DNA of 64,000 bases from Lagopus muta. Taxonomy: Eukaryota; Chordata; Aves; Galliformes; Phasianidae. The notes under the pieces are model-generated. The model made no database searches, was not told the DNA's origin, and saw only the letters and a program-made list of their open reading frames with translations. Shown here one piece after another: positions 1-25,142 of this stretch. The position numbers and the translations under genes were made by a program. The stretch covers positions 29,271,537 through 29,335,536 of the forward strand of contig NC_064440.1 of NCBI RefSeq assembly GCF_023343835.1, in the 5' to 3' direction. The stretch's first letter is position 1; each line of letters opens with the position of its first letter.

Positions 1-14406
<14,406 letters not shown>

Positions 14407-14456
14407 TTACCACAAGCATCCAATACTCTGTGCGCTCTCAAGGAACCAGGGCTACC

Positions 14457-17400
14457 CTGCAAGCAAATAAAACACAACATGATGAAGGAACAGGTCTGCT
14501 ACATCAGTCATCAAGGACAAACATGGATTCTTTTTTACTTTTTTTCCTTGAAGTGACTTCCCTAAGCAATAAAGGCAGTATTAGAGCAGGGAAGGCCATT
14601 TGCCTCGATTATTGGTACACAGTAGCATCAAGAAAAACGTGTTTTATGACCAGTGCTGTGACTGCTTGTTCTCCCAGCATATTCTCTTTCATGCTTAGGA
14701 GACAGAATACTTTATATATTCAAAGTTACTGTGGCAATTAAGTGCTATTTTAATTTCCCTATGAAATGAAAGGCTAATAACAGAAAAGGGGCTAACATTC
14801 ACACAGATATTAAATTCAATATTTCCTGCTGATCCAAGCTGCATCTGGCCCAACAGTTGACAGAACAAGCCTCAGACACCTCTAAAGCAACAGCCCATTA
14901 AAATACTCTAAACCTTACACAGTTCAGCATCACACAAGTGTAAAAATACCACCACTAAGATTCCAAACTTCCCCAAGGTTTCTGCTCCTCACATTTCAAT
15001 GCCATTTGTACGGGATATTATCTACAAGGATCTCTGGTTTCACTTAGGCAAAAAAGGTTACGTACAAAACTTGGAACTGTAAATATTCACGTGTTGAAGG
15101 TCAGAAGTTAATCAAAGCAATGCCCGTGCATACACACAATGCTTTTTTCCTCCAGTTGCCCTAGAAAAACTTCAGAGACTTCTGATTTAAAATAAACAAC
15201 GCAGCAACACATTAGACAGAACGTTCTATTTAAGTTGCTAGCACAGTCAAATGTGGAAATACATTGCCTTGCTCTTCCCCACCAAAACTCAGCAGCAGCG
15301 TTATTAGTTCCTGTAATTCCCAGTTCAGCCAGCCACTTTCACCTGACACTTGGAAGGACTGTGGGCTTTTAGCTCAACCTGCTCACTCATTTCAGGCTCT
15401 CTATGCACAAAACAAGTCCTTCTAATGAGTAAATTACATCAGCCATTATCTGTGCTTTTATTTTCTTTAAGCCTTGCCTTGTTTTGACAACAAAACCTCC
15501 AGAACTGCGCAGAGCTCCACTTACAGCAAGGGGAGGAAGCAGAGGACAGAGAGCTGTTCCTGCCCTGAGCAAAGCAGTATATGCTCACCTGCTTGCAGCA
15601 GCTTGCTTACCAGCTGCACCAAAGCTTTACAGCATTCCTTTATTCAGAACAAATTTCCTCCTGCGGACCCCATGACAAAAGCACACTCCCTCTTAACCAC
15701 CTGGATAACAAGACAGCTTCTTTCCAAGCACAAATTGGAATTACCTTCATGTGAACTCAACAGCCATCCATTTCCAAATGTATAAACTCAAAACCACCTG
15801 ATTCCGTATCAACTACACTAGAGACTTTTAAAGCAATTTGTATTTGATCTGGTTGTTAAATCAGCTTCCTTTTTGTATTGGAATGGGACAACCATTTCTT
15901 AAGTTGCACTGATAATATTGCTGGTCTTCTTCCACTCCTCCTGACTTCAAGAGTCATAACATCCATCCTCTTCCGACCTGTTGTGTGCCAGGATGAACCC
16001 AACACTGCTAGCTGACTAGATGCTGACTAGAGCATCTAAATAAGAATGCTATGAAAAGTATATTTCATAATCACTTCAGTAAATATTTTCCCATCCTGAG
16101 TGTTTCACTGAATATTATTAATAACACAGAACATACCCTTCAGAAATACAACAGCACCAAGACTGGTAGAAGCCATATGGCATTCCTTAATGTTTTGATC
16201 ACTAGTTTGTTTGGGAGACAGGTTTTGAAAGTGATTTTATTTTGTGAATTTTTAAATTCTAAAAATAAGCAACTGGAAATGAGAGAGCCAGCAAAGTGGT
16301 ATTGTTACTGAAAATCCCCAGAAACCTTACTAATCTGTCTGGCTTTCCTTCTCTTGATCAAAAAAAACCCAAGCCAGACAGGGATTGAATGTGCAGCAAA
16401 ATCAATCAGATGGCAAAAAATAAAGGTATTTTAGGAACCAGCAAGGTGTCTGCCTGTTATTTTAACCACAGTCTTCAAATACTACAGCTTCACTTTGCAA
16501 AAACGTTTTCTGATTCACAACACAGCAAGAGGACAGAAGACAGTGCTACCAGCAAGCTGAAAGCAGCAGAGAACAGCAGCAAGAAGAAAAGGCTGATAAA
16601 GTAAACAATGATTTTGGCATGAACAGGAATTCTAACTTGGTCAAGGCAGAATGAAGCACGAAGTTTGGGGTCAAAGGCTGTCAGGATACTACAGCATACT
16701 CCACACTCTGGAGCTATTCGTCCCAAAAACATGGAGAAAGAAAGCAACCAAACCAACAGCTTTGCCCTGACTCAGTGCTGACCAGCACATCTGGCTGAGG
16801 AAACAAATCCTCACAGGGGAAACACCACAACAGAGTTACAGGGTTAAAAACACAGCATGAAAACTCCATCTGCCAACCAACAGAAAGTTAAGATTTGGGA
16901 TGGTAGAGTACTGTGAATAAAGCTTCATTCAGCACCAATATTCAATCCGTTAAGATTTGATAATTACATTATAGTTAGGATTCTCAAAGCAAAATTCCTA
17001 ACAGCCCCATAGTCAGGGTTTGAACGTGTACTGAATTAAAAGAATTCATCAGCCACACCTCAGTTCATCAGAACGCAGACAATCAAGAGTAGCTTCAATC
17101 CATCCAGCACCTGGAAAGCAGGCTATGTCCATACTGCCTCCAAAAACTCTCCAAGGGCAGAGTTCCAAAGCAGCAACTGACCTCCCAGCAACAAACAGCT
17201 GGAAGAACAGAGCAGGCTGGAGTGCTGTTTGCCTGTGCAAATAAAGCAAAGCCAGCCATGGGGGAAAGCTTCTCACCTCACTTTACCTGAGTAGAAAACC
17301 GAGTCTGTTGTAAACTTGGGAAACTGTACAAGCCCTCCTATGAACATCTGCAAACAAATCTCATAAAAAGAAAACATGTATCTTATTAAGAAGTGCAATG

Positions 17401-19473
17401 AAGGTTTATTCAAGTTGCTAATTAACATTTGCTTCACAGCCTCCATGCCAGAAGGAAACTTACAATCTGCCTTCCATGGCAAACTCACCTCCATTGTGGC
17501 CACGCAACAGCAGCCACAGCACTGCACCCTGGTACTGCACCTCCTCCTCAGCCCTGTCCCCACACTGATCCCAAACACAGCACCACTGCACCAAAGCCAC
17601 ACGTGCCTGGCATCTCTCAGCATTCAATCCTGCATACAGCAGGCCTACAGGGCTGTCACAAACATGACAGTTCACATCTTCCATTTCCAAGTAAGTTCTA
17701 CCCCGACAGAGCAGCCCAGTGCCATCATCTCACGCCCAAAAGGAGAAAGTAATGCACACATCTTACATTGTGACAGAAGAGTCAAGAGAGCCCATCCTTC
17801 AGTACTCAGGCATTGCGTCCCATTCCCCCCCGTACTCCAGGCTCCAGGGGATACCACACAGCAGCCCCTTCCTGCTCTCCCAGGGCCATTCCTCCTGCTG
17901 CCCCATCCCAGCACCTGCCTTCTGAATTCATAACACCAGAGCTAGGGCTCAGAGTGAATCAATTCTGCACTGCTGAGAAATGTTGCAGGTGTGAAGTAAG
18001 TGCATCTAATATCACCTACCACAATTAGCATTTCCAAGAAGTGAAACCACCTCATTCTGTAGTGTTTAACTCTTTAAGTTACTTTGTGTTCCTTACCAGG
18101 CGCATGCTTTGTGTTTTGGTCTATGTAGATATTTTCCTCCTCTCAGCATGCACATGAAACCCCTCATGCTTTGACACGCTTTGTCAAATTAGACTGAGAG
18201 ACTCAAGTATGTCTGAGTATGGCAAGAGCAGGTTTATAGTAGGTTTAATGCACTTGATAATAGGTCTGAAGTTGCTAAGTGGATACAACAGTGGTGGCAA
18301 TAGCATTAAAGAAGATAAGCCTGCTGTCAGCCTGGTCTGTGAAAGCAGAACCATCAAACTCATATCTCAGGACTCCTGCTTTCCTAGCCCTGTTTTCCAT
18401 TTTATGTGTGCCAATTGGGATGTATAGAGTAGGAAACTCTTCACATAACACTAAGCAGTGAAAGAAAAGCAGTAATAGCAACTATGCACATCACTAATAC
18501 CAATAACTAGACTATTAAGTGTATGATTTTAAAACCGGTTCACTTTCTGTCAGCAGCATGCTCCCAGCTCCAGCTTGCTGGCAACGGCTGCAGCTGGACA
18601 CCGGTAGCCAGCACCCAGGTGCCTTCCACGACAGCCAGCCGTATGGCCCAGGGCACCCGAGGCACAGCAACACCCAGCCCCGGACTACAGAGCGCTGCGG
18701 CAGGTTTAGCCAGATGAAATTAAGGCCGCGCAGAGTGCCGTGGCACCAGCTCCACCCGTGAGCAACGCAGCTCTCTCACCTGCGTGGCTTCGTTCCTACG
18801 AGCCGCTCGGGCCGCGCCGGGGCCGCCGCCTGCCGTGAGCAGCACCGCCCTTCGGAAGGGGATTGTTTCGCTCCCCCTCCGTGCCCCGAGGGCCGTCAGA
18901 GCTCACGCAGTCACACGGAAGTCCCTTTGCCCGCTGCTCGTTTACACCCAGTAAACAAATCCAAGCAATAACCTAGCTCGCCAGCCAACACCCGACAACG
19001 GCTTTCTCTAATAGCAGAGAACAACAAGACCCCGCGTACCTCGGTAACGCAACGCTGAATAAAGCGAGCCGTTCCCGGGACGCGCGAGCGTTCGCGCGGC
19101 CGGCAGCGCTTCCCGCGGCACAGCCCCCCCGAGCCGCCCGCCGCCACGGCTCCGCACCGCCGGCCCGAGCGCCAGGGCGCGCCGGGATGCAGCACGCAGC
19201 GCTCCTCCCGCACGGCCGCCTTCCCACCGCTTTAACGACAGCACGGCGCTGCCTCCCGCAAAGCCCGGCACCGCGCGGGCTGGAAGACTCGGACAGCGGC
19301 AGCGATATCGACGGCCGGGCGGAGCGGTGCGGAGATGCCCGAGCGGGAGGCGGTCACGCAGGAGGCCCGGGGCACGCAGCCTAGCGGCGCTCGGCGCGGA
19401 GAGAAGCGGCGGGCGAGGCGAAGGCCCGGCGTCGAGCGCCCGCTTCCCGCCGCCCGGCCCCGCGCCGACTCAC
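14457..19473 (-). other. MFSD6 5' UTR intron
   Basis: Lies between the acceptor at 14458-14457 and the candidate first-exon donors in the CpG island. The outer boundary depends on which first exon is used (donors at 19523, 19474 or 19040). No further exon or repeat of note is visible, apart from rising GC content beyond about 18.6 kb. A few open frames of 100-185 codons near 17.4-17.9 kb look like chance. Confidence 0.65.
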
Positions 19474-19720
19474 CTCGCCCGGAGGCGGCTGCGCGGGGGG
19501 CGCCGGCCCGGCACCATCGTACCTCGGCTGCGGCTGCTGCGGGCGGCGGCTCCGCGCACCAGGCCCGCCCCCCCCAGCCGGCCCCGCCGACACTGGGCCG
19601 CCGCCGGCGCGCAGGGGCGCTGCGGGAGGGAGGAGCCGGCCGGCACCGCCTCCGGCCCGGGAAGCGCCGGGGGACGAGCGAGCGGAGCCGAGAGTAAGGG
19701 AGCTTGGCGCGGCGATTTGT
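18800..19720 (-). promoter_or_regulatory. CpG island, MFSD6 promoter and alternative first exons
   Basis: Very GC-rich, CpG-dense sequence in an AT-rich setting, upstream of the MFSD6 coding exon. The minus strand has three good splice-donor matches: GAG|GTACGA (exon end 19523), GAG|GTGAGT (19474, closest to consensus) and GAG|GTACGC (19040). These are likely alternative non-coding first exons joining the acceptor at 14457. The transcription start cannot be placed exactly from sequence; about 19.5-19.7 kb is most likely. Confidence 0.8.
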
Positions 19721-19864
19721 TTCCCTGAGGCTGCGTGAAGGTCTGGACTGCGGCCCGTCGGAAGTTGTGACGCTTGCTCAGACAGCCCCTGCTCCGTGCT
19801 GTCAGCTATAAAAATGAGGATTAGCAGAAATGGAGAAATTGCTGCATTGCACTAAATTGCACCT

Positions 19865-19867
<3 letters not shown>

Positions 19868-19897
<30 letters not shown>
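19868..19897. repeat. Poly-T tract of 30
   Basis: Uninterrupted run of 30 T just outside the MFSD6 CpG island. It could be a processed A-tail in minus orientation, but no body of an element is recognisable beside it. Confidence 0.9.
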
Positions 19898-19899
<2 letters not shown>

Positions 19900-20750
19900 C
19901 GAAAGCCTATGCATTTCTGGTCAAAGAGAGCTCAGAGAAGAAGAAATAGAGTTTTAAGTCACATAAAGTACAAGCTTTTCTATTAAAACACTCACTAGTA
20001 TAAAGTATAAAATCACTGTAGAATTACAGCGAAGTCAGTTAAAAGATTATCTGATTTTTCCCCAGGAGATCAAGCTCTAAAACACCATGAAATGTTGTTT
20101 AGAAACGTGCTACAGAATGAAAAGAACAACAGCCAGCCAAAGTTTTTTCTATAACAAATACCAACAAATTCATACTTTACCACGGGACACTGGAATATTC
20201 AAAAACACTGCTTTATATCACGCCAATATACCCCATCTAGGAAGCTCTGTATTATGAACCCACAGCTTCTCAATGAAACAGAAAGAATTGCTGTGGATTT
20301 CTGCGTGGGCTTTTGGTTACAAGCTTATTTTATGTTTTACAGATTTCAACCCATGTGCCCCATCACGGTGAGACTGCCACTAAATAGTTACAAACACCTC
20401 GTTGTTTTACAAGGCTATAAAGTAAAATCCCAATTAAACTGAAAAACATATAGCAAAGTAGTTATAAAAAAAATAGGATAAAATTACCAACAACTATCGC
20501 TGGAGCTGCACACTGCTAACAGTAGGCTTCGCTTGGGAAGGACTTGGTGTCAGCTGACTCTGGAAGCAGCTGACTTGTTTCGTGGGATAGAGCAAAAATA
20601 AAGCAAATGCAGCACAGCACAGACAAAATTTTTATGTAAAACCATCTGACGCCGTCAGTATGATATATGCAGCTGATATTTTGCAGTAATGGCAAAGGTA
20701 AAGTACCTGAGCCCCATAAGGAAATGGTTTCTAGGAGTTCATATTTTAAT

Positions 20751-20858
20751 TTATAGTAAAGTTTCTTGGTTGGTTTCTTTCATGAACAAAGGCTGTGTTT
20801 TGAAATCAGGAATTTCCGGCTGACACCAAATATTCAGCTGTCCTTCAGCAGCTTTTAA
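20751..20858 (-). other. Candidate orphan terminal exon (35 codons plus stop)
   Basis: A pyrimidine-rich acceptor (TTTTTTTGGCCCGCAG) is followed by 35 open codons with a protein-like composition, starting LKAAEGQLNIWCQPEIPDFK, then TAA. I do not recognise the peptide and it does not match the INPP1 C-terminus. An open run of this length has a fair chance of being random, so this is only a candidate. Confidence 0.2.
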
Positions 20859-21036
20859 CTGCGGGCCAAAAAAAGAAATAAACAAAGATACTTCACAGCA
20901 GTCAGATCAGAAAGACAAGCTGAAGGTGAGATCTGTGCTGCTAGGACTTGTTCCAGAGCACACAGGAGACAACGGGAGAGCTTTCATTTCAATCAGGCCT
21001 TGAATATTTTGCACAAAACATGAACAAAATCACTCG

Positions 21037-21162
21037 ATGTGAGGCTGGATCAGGTCCTGGGCAACCTGATCGAGCTGTGGTGTCCCTGTTCATTGCAGGG
21101 CAGCTGGACTAGCTGGCCTTCAGAGGTCCCTTCCAACTCTACAGATTCTATGATTCTATGCT
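21037..21162 (+). mobile_element. CR1 LINE fragment, 3' end
   Basis: Contains GGCTGGATCAGGTCCTGGGC, then TGGCCTTCAGAGGTCCCTTC and CAACTCTACAGATTC, and ends in ATTCTATGATTCTATG. This is the standard avian CR1 3' terminus in plus orientation. It is better preserved than the copies in the MFSD6 intron, so probably younger. Confidence 0.93.
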
Positions 21163-22950
21163 GTGCATTCATTAGGGTGAAACCACTACAGCAGTGGTTT
21201 CTTGCTCCAGGAAGCTTTTCATCACGCACAGTTTATGGGTATTCCCAGGTAATCTGGGTAGAAGTGAAGTCACGATGGGGAACAAAGTGGCTTTTTCCCT
21301 CCTGTTTCAGAGACAGCCAGCAGCTTTATTACCAGCATATATTATCAGCAAAGAGAAATGCTGACAGAAGAACTGAGAAACAGTCCTAGAGTGAATCAGC
21401 AAATCATGCACAGCTACGAGCACTGCTGATGGTAATTGAGCACAGCTTGTTCACAGCTGGTAAGATGAGGAGATGCCATCGCCATGGCCTGTCTGGTTTG
21501 GCAGGGAAACAGGGGATCCCCTTCCTCTGGATTTTCATCTAACACCTCTGGATGTACTGCATGCATTAACAATCAGAAGGCAAAGTAATGCACAAAAGCG
21601 AATGCCAGCTGCAGAAACATATGTGCACGGGCCTTTCCCATTCTCAAAACCAGATATCTGTTTGTGCAGTATCTGCCTATAGAACACAGAACAATCAACC
21701 TTTCTTCACCTCGTGAACGTTTGAACCCACTGCCAAGTATCAAATTCAGTGTGTGGCAGCAGTCTTGCAAATATTAAATTCCTGCAAGGTTGTGTGAACA
21801 CCAGCAGCTGGCAAGGAAAGAAAGACAAGAGTGCACTCTGTGGGAGGATAGCCCACATCTTGAACTCCTCAATGGGCTCCCCTTGGCCAGTGACTTGTTG
21901 TTCTTGCCCAAGCAGGAGCTGAGATCACCCTGGAGAAGGGGGGGAGCAGAGGGGGAACTTGGGTGAAAGGGCATCTGAGGCTTTTAAAGTGATGGAGGAA
22001 AGATAGCAGCTTGTAAAATTGAAATGCATAAACCCACAGGAAATCAAGCTTCATTAGATCTTGCTGTCTGCAGAGCAAATTGTTTACGTGTTGCTAACGT
22101 TAATGCCACTGAACACATGCTGAAACTATTATGACCTTGATCCTGTCGTGAGCTTTGCTGCTGCAAATTGTGGAGTGAACAAAGCCCTGCTGCCTTTGCT
22201 ATGTTCCCTGCAGGAGCAAGGGAGGTTTGTGCCATTTAGCTACTGACACCTGCAATGGGTTCTGCATGGCCTGTCAATACGGAGGGAGGCTCAGCTGGGC
22301 AGAGGTGATCAGTGGATGTGCTGAGACTTCCTCTTGTAATGGAGTCCCCAGAAAAGACTGCAAAACTTAAGCAAGCTTGCATATACACACAGTGTATTCC
22401 AACAAAAAGTAGGGTGCTAGAATAAGAATGCAAAGTGACTGAGACAGGAAGGAGAATTAAAACTATGATACATGCACCCATCTCTGCACATTTTCATGGT
22501 GATAGGTCACAGCAGTTTTTCACTGAAATGGTTGTTGTTGTTTTGTTATTTTTTAATTCAGTACAGCTATATAAGGTTAACTCCCTGATTAAATTCATGC
22601 CATCTACCACGTAGATTTGTAAACCTAAGGCCTCACCAAAGCACTCACTTTTACTCAGTACATGCAAATGTGATTTGTGATGAAAACCACTTGAGTGGCA
22701 CAAACAGGAAAACTACCTTTGATGCTGGGGCATCAGATTCAGGGTAAGGCTCACCACTGATTTCAAAGGCCTCATATCCAGCTCTCTCTAGAGCTGAATT
22801 TGCCTAATTATAACTAGGACCAGTAATGACAGAATACAAAAGAGATCCAAGTGTCAGCCAAGCTGTCTGACCTCTTCCTGCAAGAATCAGATTGATCTTT
22901 TATTTTCTATTTCACCTCAGGACCACTAGCATAACCGATTGGTTAGCCTC

Positions 22951-23177
22951 CTGTTACATCTTGGTTAAAATAGAGCAGCACCTAAGTGATACAAACAGTT
23001 GAACTCAGTTTTAAGGTCAAATATTTCTTCCCCTTCCCAACATGTGAAAACAACAGGCAATTTACTGTTGCCCTTCTCAATTTCTTGAGATGATACTCCT
23101 CACTTTAGAGAGCAAAGGACCTCAGTGTTGTAGGATTGCCAAAGACGTCAGTTACACTGAGATTCAAAGTGGTATCT
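22951..23177 (-). pseudogene. INPP1: Possible third INPP1 exon relic, heavily decayed
   Basis: Downstream of the second relic exon, a CAG acceptor is followed by ATA-CCA-CTT-TGA-ATC (expected ITLRL, with Arg changed to a TGA stop). Then come CTC-TCT-AAA-GTG (LSKV), GGCAACA (GN of the GNKVAS segment) and, after a gap, AAC-CAA-GAT-GTA-ACA (HQDVA). The order is right but spacing and frame are badly disturbed. Each patch alone could be chance, so this is only suggestive. Confidence 0.3.
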
Positions 23178-23669
23178 CTGATCAGAATAGACTGAGAAAT
23201 AAATAGGACCTGCTTAGACAAATGGAAGCAGTCATGTGTTTAGTATGTGCCCAGGACAGGAAGTCTCTTTTGTCAGCCATGCCACGAAATGATGAACGGG
23301 AGATTTAACGTACATTGACAACACTGTAGAATAAAGTCATGTTTCAATTTTGCTACTCAGACTTATGACTAGAAACAAAAATCATTATTTACATATAAGA
23401 AACACTTTAAGTATTTTCTTTTTAGTGTTATCACTGCAATCTGAGATAAAGATTTCAGGTAATGGCACAAAATGTTTCAGAAGCATTGTACACAGCTATT
23501 TACCCATTTCCTACAATATCCTGCTAATCACTGTATTTAAAATAGGACCTAACATACAGTAGTACTCTCAGAGGAAGGTTTCAGAACATCTGTTTATTTC
23601 AGAGTCTGAAGCTGAAGACAGAATTAACACAGACAAGATCTCAGGAGATATTAATAGTTCCGTACTTAC

Positions 23670-23724
23670 CCAGCTCATTAATAAATTCATTGGATTCCTC
23701 CCCAGCAATGTTTCTTTTCCAAAC
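23670..23724 (-). pseudogene. INPP1: INPP1 relic, second coding exon
   Basis: The acceptor TTTGGTTTCCAG precedes 55 bases, followed by the strong donor G|GTAAGTAC. One frame gives RNIAGEESNEFINEL, close to the conserved NIFGEESNEFTNDW of INPP1, which includes the metal-site Glu-Glu pair. The first 11 bases instead read GLEK (expected GLEKN) in the frame inherited from the previous exon. The exon is therefore 55 rather than 54 bases, consistent with one extra A in the AAAGAAAC run. An alternative is that the exon starts in phase 0 as VWKRNIAG with no frameshift. The broken upstream exon makes the pseudogene reading likely either way. Confidence 0.8.
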
Positions 23725-24909
23725 CTGGAAACCAAATTGTTGACAGTGAAGAAAAACAACATATGTTTAGTCTTCAACAGAATGTTAATTTAGGTTTAAA
23801 GAACCTCATTCTGCAGAGTGTGTATTGGCCCAGACTTCTACAAAAGCCAGCAGCAGTTGGAGACGCACTTCAAGGACACAGACCAGGTGCAGCACTAGTG
23901 ATATACCTTTGTGTTTGGCAGAGACTGAGAACACAAAGCTGTGCCAACATGACATGGCTCCTGTGAAACCCAGCCTGCTTTCATGAAGCAACTTGCCTTT
24001 AAAACATGAATGTGCCACTGGGAAGGTTAGTCCTTTCCACTGAATGAGTTACTTTGGAACTGTCACCAATCTTTCTCATAGTTACTCTGGTGGAACTGGT
24101 CAAGAGAGAAGCAGCTGGACCTCAGCTCTATGTACTCACGGTCAGCTTGGAAGTATCAGCAGGATCTAAAGGATCTTACTAAAGGACTACTCGAGCAGAA
24201 GCAAAAGAATATCAGACTGTTTCCCACTCCTGATTATTCTTTTTTTACTGCCTCACTGGATAGGACAAGTTTTCAGCCCGTGCCAAGATGCTCTGGTGAT
24301 GTTAAGGCCTTTTAGGGGGAAAGTGCAAAACGGGAGCAAGCTTGATCAATGCTACCAATATGAGTAGTGCCAGGAAAGTTGCAGGGCAAAAGTTACACAT
24401 TCTGACTTAGTGGCTCTGCTGTGTGTAATAGAGCAATTGATTCCAGCATTTCATCCTACAGTGAGGAAGGGCAAAGTGCTTTCTCCTCACATCACTGAGC
24501 TGTGAGCTCCCTGAGGCAAGGCTGGATGTCACTCCATGCTTGGCTCTATGAGCAGAAGTGTTACCTTACTCCGCCTGGCCTTTCCCCACTGCTGCACATC
24601 AGGCCAGGTTCCTCTGCTCTGCTCAGTAAAGCATTTCAGACTGAGTGCTTCCATTCTCAGAGACATCTGAAATTGCAATCCGCATCTAAAATGTTCAGCC
24701 AACCTCTTACAACATTTCCATTCTCTTTGTCTCTTGCAGATTGTGATCTATTTATAACATCCCAGCTATTTCTAAACCTCAAGTAGACAGAAAATTGACG
24801 CGTCATTGCAAAGATGTGCCTTTGAAACGGTTGGGTGGGGGAAGAAAAAAACCACAGGAAGGTGAAAAAGCTGAAAAACACTGTATATAACACTACTAAC
24901 ATGTCTCAC

Positions 24910-25142
24910 CTTTTTTTTCTTATACCTTATCTTACAACTTCCTAAATCAGCACATGAGGTGTGAATTTTAAGTAGCTATGCCTTTAAAAATCACTGACTA
25001 AATCTTTTCTCCCTTTTCTTCCCCCTGATCTGCTAATAGTTGAGAGATGGTTTGCTGCAGGCAGTGGGTCAATTGTAGCCAGTTTGGGGATATAGAACCT
25101 ACCTACCTAAGGATTTGTTACATTGCTACAGTGTGTTGTTAA
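24910..25142 (-). pseudogene. INPP1: INPP1 relic, first coding exon (start codon to about codon 70)
   Basis: The acceptor TGTTACTAAACAG is followed by 19 bases and an ATG at 25123-25121. From there ATG TAA CAA ATC CTT AGG TAG parallels the expected M-S-D-I-L-R-E, with Ser2 and Glu7 turned into stops. Further on come CTG-GCT-ACA-ATT (expected KAANI, 1 nt lost), TGC-CTG-CAG-CAA (CRQQ), CAA-CTA-TTA (QLL), GGA-GAA-AAG (GEK), GTG-ATT-TTT-AAA-GGC-ATA-GCT (VDFKTLA) and CTG-ATT-TAG-GAA-GTT-GTA (LVQEVI, with Gln changed to stop). About 17 extra bases interrupt the last segment. The exon ends AAAAAAAAG|GTGAGA. ATG to donor is 214 bases, against about 211 expected for the intact exon. Confidence 0.8.

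Larger units (their letters stand above)
19720..23669. other. Gene-poor spacer left by INPP1 loss
   Basis: By synteny this stretch should carry the 3' half of INPP1, including its large catalytic exon, on the minus strand. No such exon is readable. Visible items are the poly-T tract, a CR1 3' end at 21037-21162, a weak candidate terminal exon at 20751-20858 and a very weak INPP1-like patch at 22951-23177. Everything else looks non-coding. Confidence 0.7.
23670..25142 (-). pseudogene. INPP1: INPP1 unitary pseudogene (inositol polyphosphate 1-phosphatase relic)
   Basis: In other vertebrates INPP1 encodes a cytosolic, lithium-sensitive, Mg-dependent phosphatase of about 400 residues that removes the 1-phosphate of Ins(1,4)P2 and Ins(1,3,4)P3. 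Two consecutive coding exons are recognisable on the minus strand in the position predicted by synteny, head-to-head with HIBCH and tail-to-head with MFSD6. The first (25142-24910) aligns codon by codon with the conserved N-terminus but has in-frame stops and indels. The second (23724-23670) still reads RNIAGEESNEF but appears shifted by one base. Both keep AG and GT borders. The metal-binding WVDPIDST motif and the rest of the catalytic domain are not seen, so this copy cannot make active enzyme. The presence of introns in the expected places rules out a retrocopy. Whether another INPP1 exists elsewhere in the genome cannot be told from this window. Confidence 0.8.

Noticed and set aside
19327..19728. 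Open frames of 120-133 codons in the MFSD6 CpG island
   Set aside because: Arg/Ala/Pro/Gly-rich translations of GC-rich DNA, no homology, and they overlap the non-coding first exons of MFSD6.
21241..21290. Plus-strand peptide VIWVEVKS resembling the INPP1 metal-site motif WVDPIDS
   Set aside because: Wrong strand for INPP1 and no flanking similarity; chance resemblance.
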